A stretch of 6,918 bases of DNA from CALFCX01 sp964603025 (GTDB lineage: Bacteria > Margulisbacteria > WOR-1 > JAKLHX01). The stretch covers positions 1-6,918 of the forward strand of contig CAZRTO010000058.1 in the NCBI GenBank assembly GCA_964603025.1, written 5' to 3'. The notes under the pieces are model-generated. The model made no database searches and was not told where the DNA came from. It saw only the letters and a list, made by a program, of their open reading frames with translations. This document shows positions 5,627-6,918 of the stretch, in pieces. How positions within the stretch are numbered: the first letter of the stretch is position 1; each line of letters begins with the position of its first letter. Both the position numbers and the translations under genes were made by a program.

Positions 5627-6918
5627 TCAGTCTTCTACTAATTTTACAGCATCCGCACACCGTCTGCACAGCGAGGGATGGGACACATCGCTGCCTACAT
5701 CCGGCATGAACCGCCAGCATCGTTCGCACTTAATGTTGCCTGTTTTCCTGGNNNNNNNNNNNNNNNNNNNNNNNNNNNNNNNNNNNNNNNNNNNNNNNNN
5801 NNNNNNNNNNNNNNNNNNNNNNNNNNNNNNNNNNNNNNNNNNNNNNNNNNNACATCCGGCATGAACCGCCAGCATCGTTCGCACTTAATGTTGCCTGTTT
5901 TCCTGGCGCTTACCCCGAGAGCCTCGCCGGCACTGACGGATACCGAAGCGACCATGAATATCTGAGGCAGGTGCTCCTTTAGCGGCATGATAAGATCAAC
6001 GTCTTCTTTTGGACAAGTTACTTCTATGTCACATTCGGATATCCTGCCGATCTCTTTTGATATGCGCAGAGCTTCTATCTTTCTGTACGCCTCGGCCCTT
6101 ATTTCAAGCAGCTTGTTCCAGGTCTTTTCTATAGATCTGTCCGTGTACTTTGGGTTCTTGTCAGGAAGATCTTCCAGAAAAACGCTCTGCCGCTTTTTGG
6201 GAAGATCAAGACAGGAATAAATATCCTCGGCCGTAAAGGTTAGTATCGGGGCCATGGCCAGGGTCATGCCGACAAGCATCTCATGGCAGGCGGTCTGCGC
6301 CGCGCGGCGCGTCACAGAGGACGCGGCATCGCAGTAAAGGCGGTCTTTGATCACATCCAGATAGAAAGCGCTCAGGTCGTTAACACAAAACCCGTAAAGG
6401 CCGTGATAGACCGAGTGGAACTCGAAAGAATCGTAAGCGTTCCGGAGCTTCTCCAGAAGAAGCTCAAATTTCATAAGAATATATTTGTCTATTTCTTCAA
6501 GATCGCCGTAGCGGACGGCGTCTTTTTCGGGATCAAATCCGCTTATATTGCTGAGCAGAAACCTGCAGGTATTCCTGATCTTAGTGAATCCTTCATTTAT
6601 CTGTTTGAGGATGTTTTTTGATACCGCCATATCATTGCGGAAATCGGTCGAGGCGACCCAGAGTCGCAGGACATCCGCGCCGTACTCCTTTACCACCTGC
6701 TGCGGATCCACCACGTTCCCGAGAGACTTGCTCATCTTCTTGCCTTTTTCGTCCACAGTGAACCCGTGCGTGAGCACTGCTTTGAAAGGCGCTTTGCCGA
6801 AAGCCGAGACAGCGGTAAGCAAAGATGTCTGGAACCAGCCCCTGTGCTGGTCGCTTCCTTCAAGATAAAGATCCGCCGGCCAGGAGAACGTTTTGCCGTC
6901 ATTCTTTAGCACGGCAAA
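5627..6918 (-). CDS. ileS: Isoleucyl-tRNA synthetase, C-terminal part (5' end beyond window; interrupted by an assembly gap)
   Basis: IleRS charges tRNA-Ile with isoleucine in the cytoplasm. The visible part begins inside the catalytic domain with SWPADLYLEGSDQHRGWFQ (about residues 12-30 of the fragment) and the ATP-binding KMSKS loop (61-65, bases 6724-6738), then the helical anticodon-binding domain (RNDMAVSKNILKQINEGF). The frame runs to the right edge, so the start and the editing domain are outside; a GTG at 6910-6912 is internal. The 100-N run splits the end of the gene. If the gap and one of the two identical 55-bp flanks (155 bases in total) are removed, the frame continues without break for 378 residues to TGA at 5627-5629. 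It then gives the C-terminal zinc finger, with Cys346, Cys349, Cys366 and Cys369 of the fragment in the CxxC...CxxC pattern typical of bacterial IleRS. The gene itself therefore looks intact and is the most upstream visible member of the minus-strand run. Confidence 0.96.
5697..5751. repeat. 55-bp direct duplicate, copy 1 (left flank of gap)
   Basis: These 55 bases are identical to 5852-5906 on the other side of the N run. They encode the first CxxC of the IleRS zinc finger. The copy continues leftwards into the second CxxC and the stop codon. It is best explained as an unmerged contig overlap, not a biological repeat. Confidence 0.93.
5752..5851. other. Assembly gap, 100 Ns
   Basis: Exactly 100 Ns, the usual placeholder for a gap of unknown size. 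The identical flanks indicate a true gap length of minus 55, meaning the two contigs overlap. Confidence 0.98.
5852..5906. repeat. 55-bp direct duplicate, copy 2 (right flank of gap)
   Basis: Same 55 bases as 5697-5751. On the minus strand this copy joins the upstream IleRS frame (…GVSARKTGNIKCERC) and ends at the gap inside the zinc finger. Merging it with copy 1 repairs the reading frame. Confidence 0.93.

Noticed and set aside
4985..5864. Long open frames on the plus strand opposite ahcY (for example 4985-5581 and 4998-5864)
   Set aside because: They lie antisense to a clearly real, complete ahcY, have no recognisable domains, and the second runs through the N gap. They are by-products of ahcY codon composition.
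5627..5884. A separate small minus-strand gene ending at 5627
   Set aside because: It reads through the N run in a frame that duplicates the IleRS zinc-finger start. It is the true end of ileS displaced by the false gap.

Overview
This window comes from an uncultured bacterium, most likely a metagenome-assembled scaffold: it contains a run of exactly 100 Ns flanked by assembler-style duplicated ends. The bacterial lipoprotein enzymes Lgt and LspA, a bacterial-type isoleucyl-tRNA synthetase with its C-terminal zinc finger, and a bacterial long-form S-adenosylhomocysteine hydrolase all point to Bacteria. An intergenic palindromic repeat of the 'TCATTGCGAGG...GAAGCAATC' type and the ileS/lspA/lgt neighbourhood remind me of Candidatus Omnitrophota or a similar candidate phylum. 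That placement is from memory and is only a guess.

Layout. (1) Positions 1-764, plus strand: the C-terminal part of a family-2 glycosyltransferase, cut by the window start. (2) Positions 745-2515: two divergent genes around a 136-bp shared upstream region. The left one (minus strand, 745-1404) is a 219-residue protein I do not recognise. The right one (plus strand, 1541-2515) has an unrecognised N-terminal half and a pentapeptide-repeat C-terminal half. Their 3' ends are packed against the neighbours: a 20-bp convergent overlap with the glycosyltransferase, and stop codons that abut directly with lgt. (3) Positions 2516-6918, minus strand: a co-oriented run, in transcription order ileS (5' end outside the window), ahcY, a DUF5665-like small membrane protein, lspA and lgt. 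Gaps are short (47 bp, 46 bp, a 1-base TGATG overlap, then 102 bp filled by the repeat), so an operon is plausible.

How the genes work together. Lgt adds diacylglycerol to the lipobox cysteine of prelipoproteins and LspA then removes the signal peptide, so these two are consecutive steps of one membrane pathway. The DUF5665-like gene is translationally coupled to lspA and encodes a membrane protein, which suggests an envelope role. IleS (translation) and AhcY (removal of S-adenosylhomocysteine in the methyl cycle) are housekeeping genes sharing the transcription unit. The glycosyltransferase probably belongs to a surface-polysaccharide region to the left.

Most useful observations. The N gap inside ileS is almost certainly false: the same 55 bases occur on both sides, and joining them restores one frame with a complete CxxC...CxxC zinc finger. 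A roughly 100-bp palindromic repeat between lspA and lgt supplies the last codons and the stop of lspA. The two gene spacers upstream of it hold a near-perfect palindrome and a 7-bp tandem repeat. I see no clear new defence or mobile system; the best candidate for undescribed biology is the divergent two-gene unit at 745-2515.
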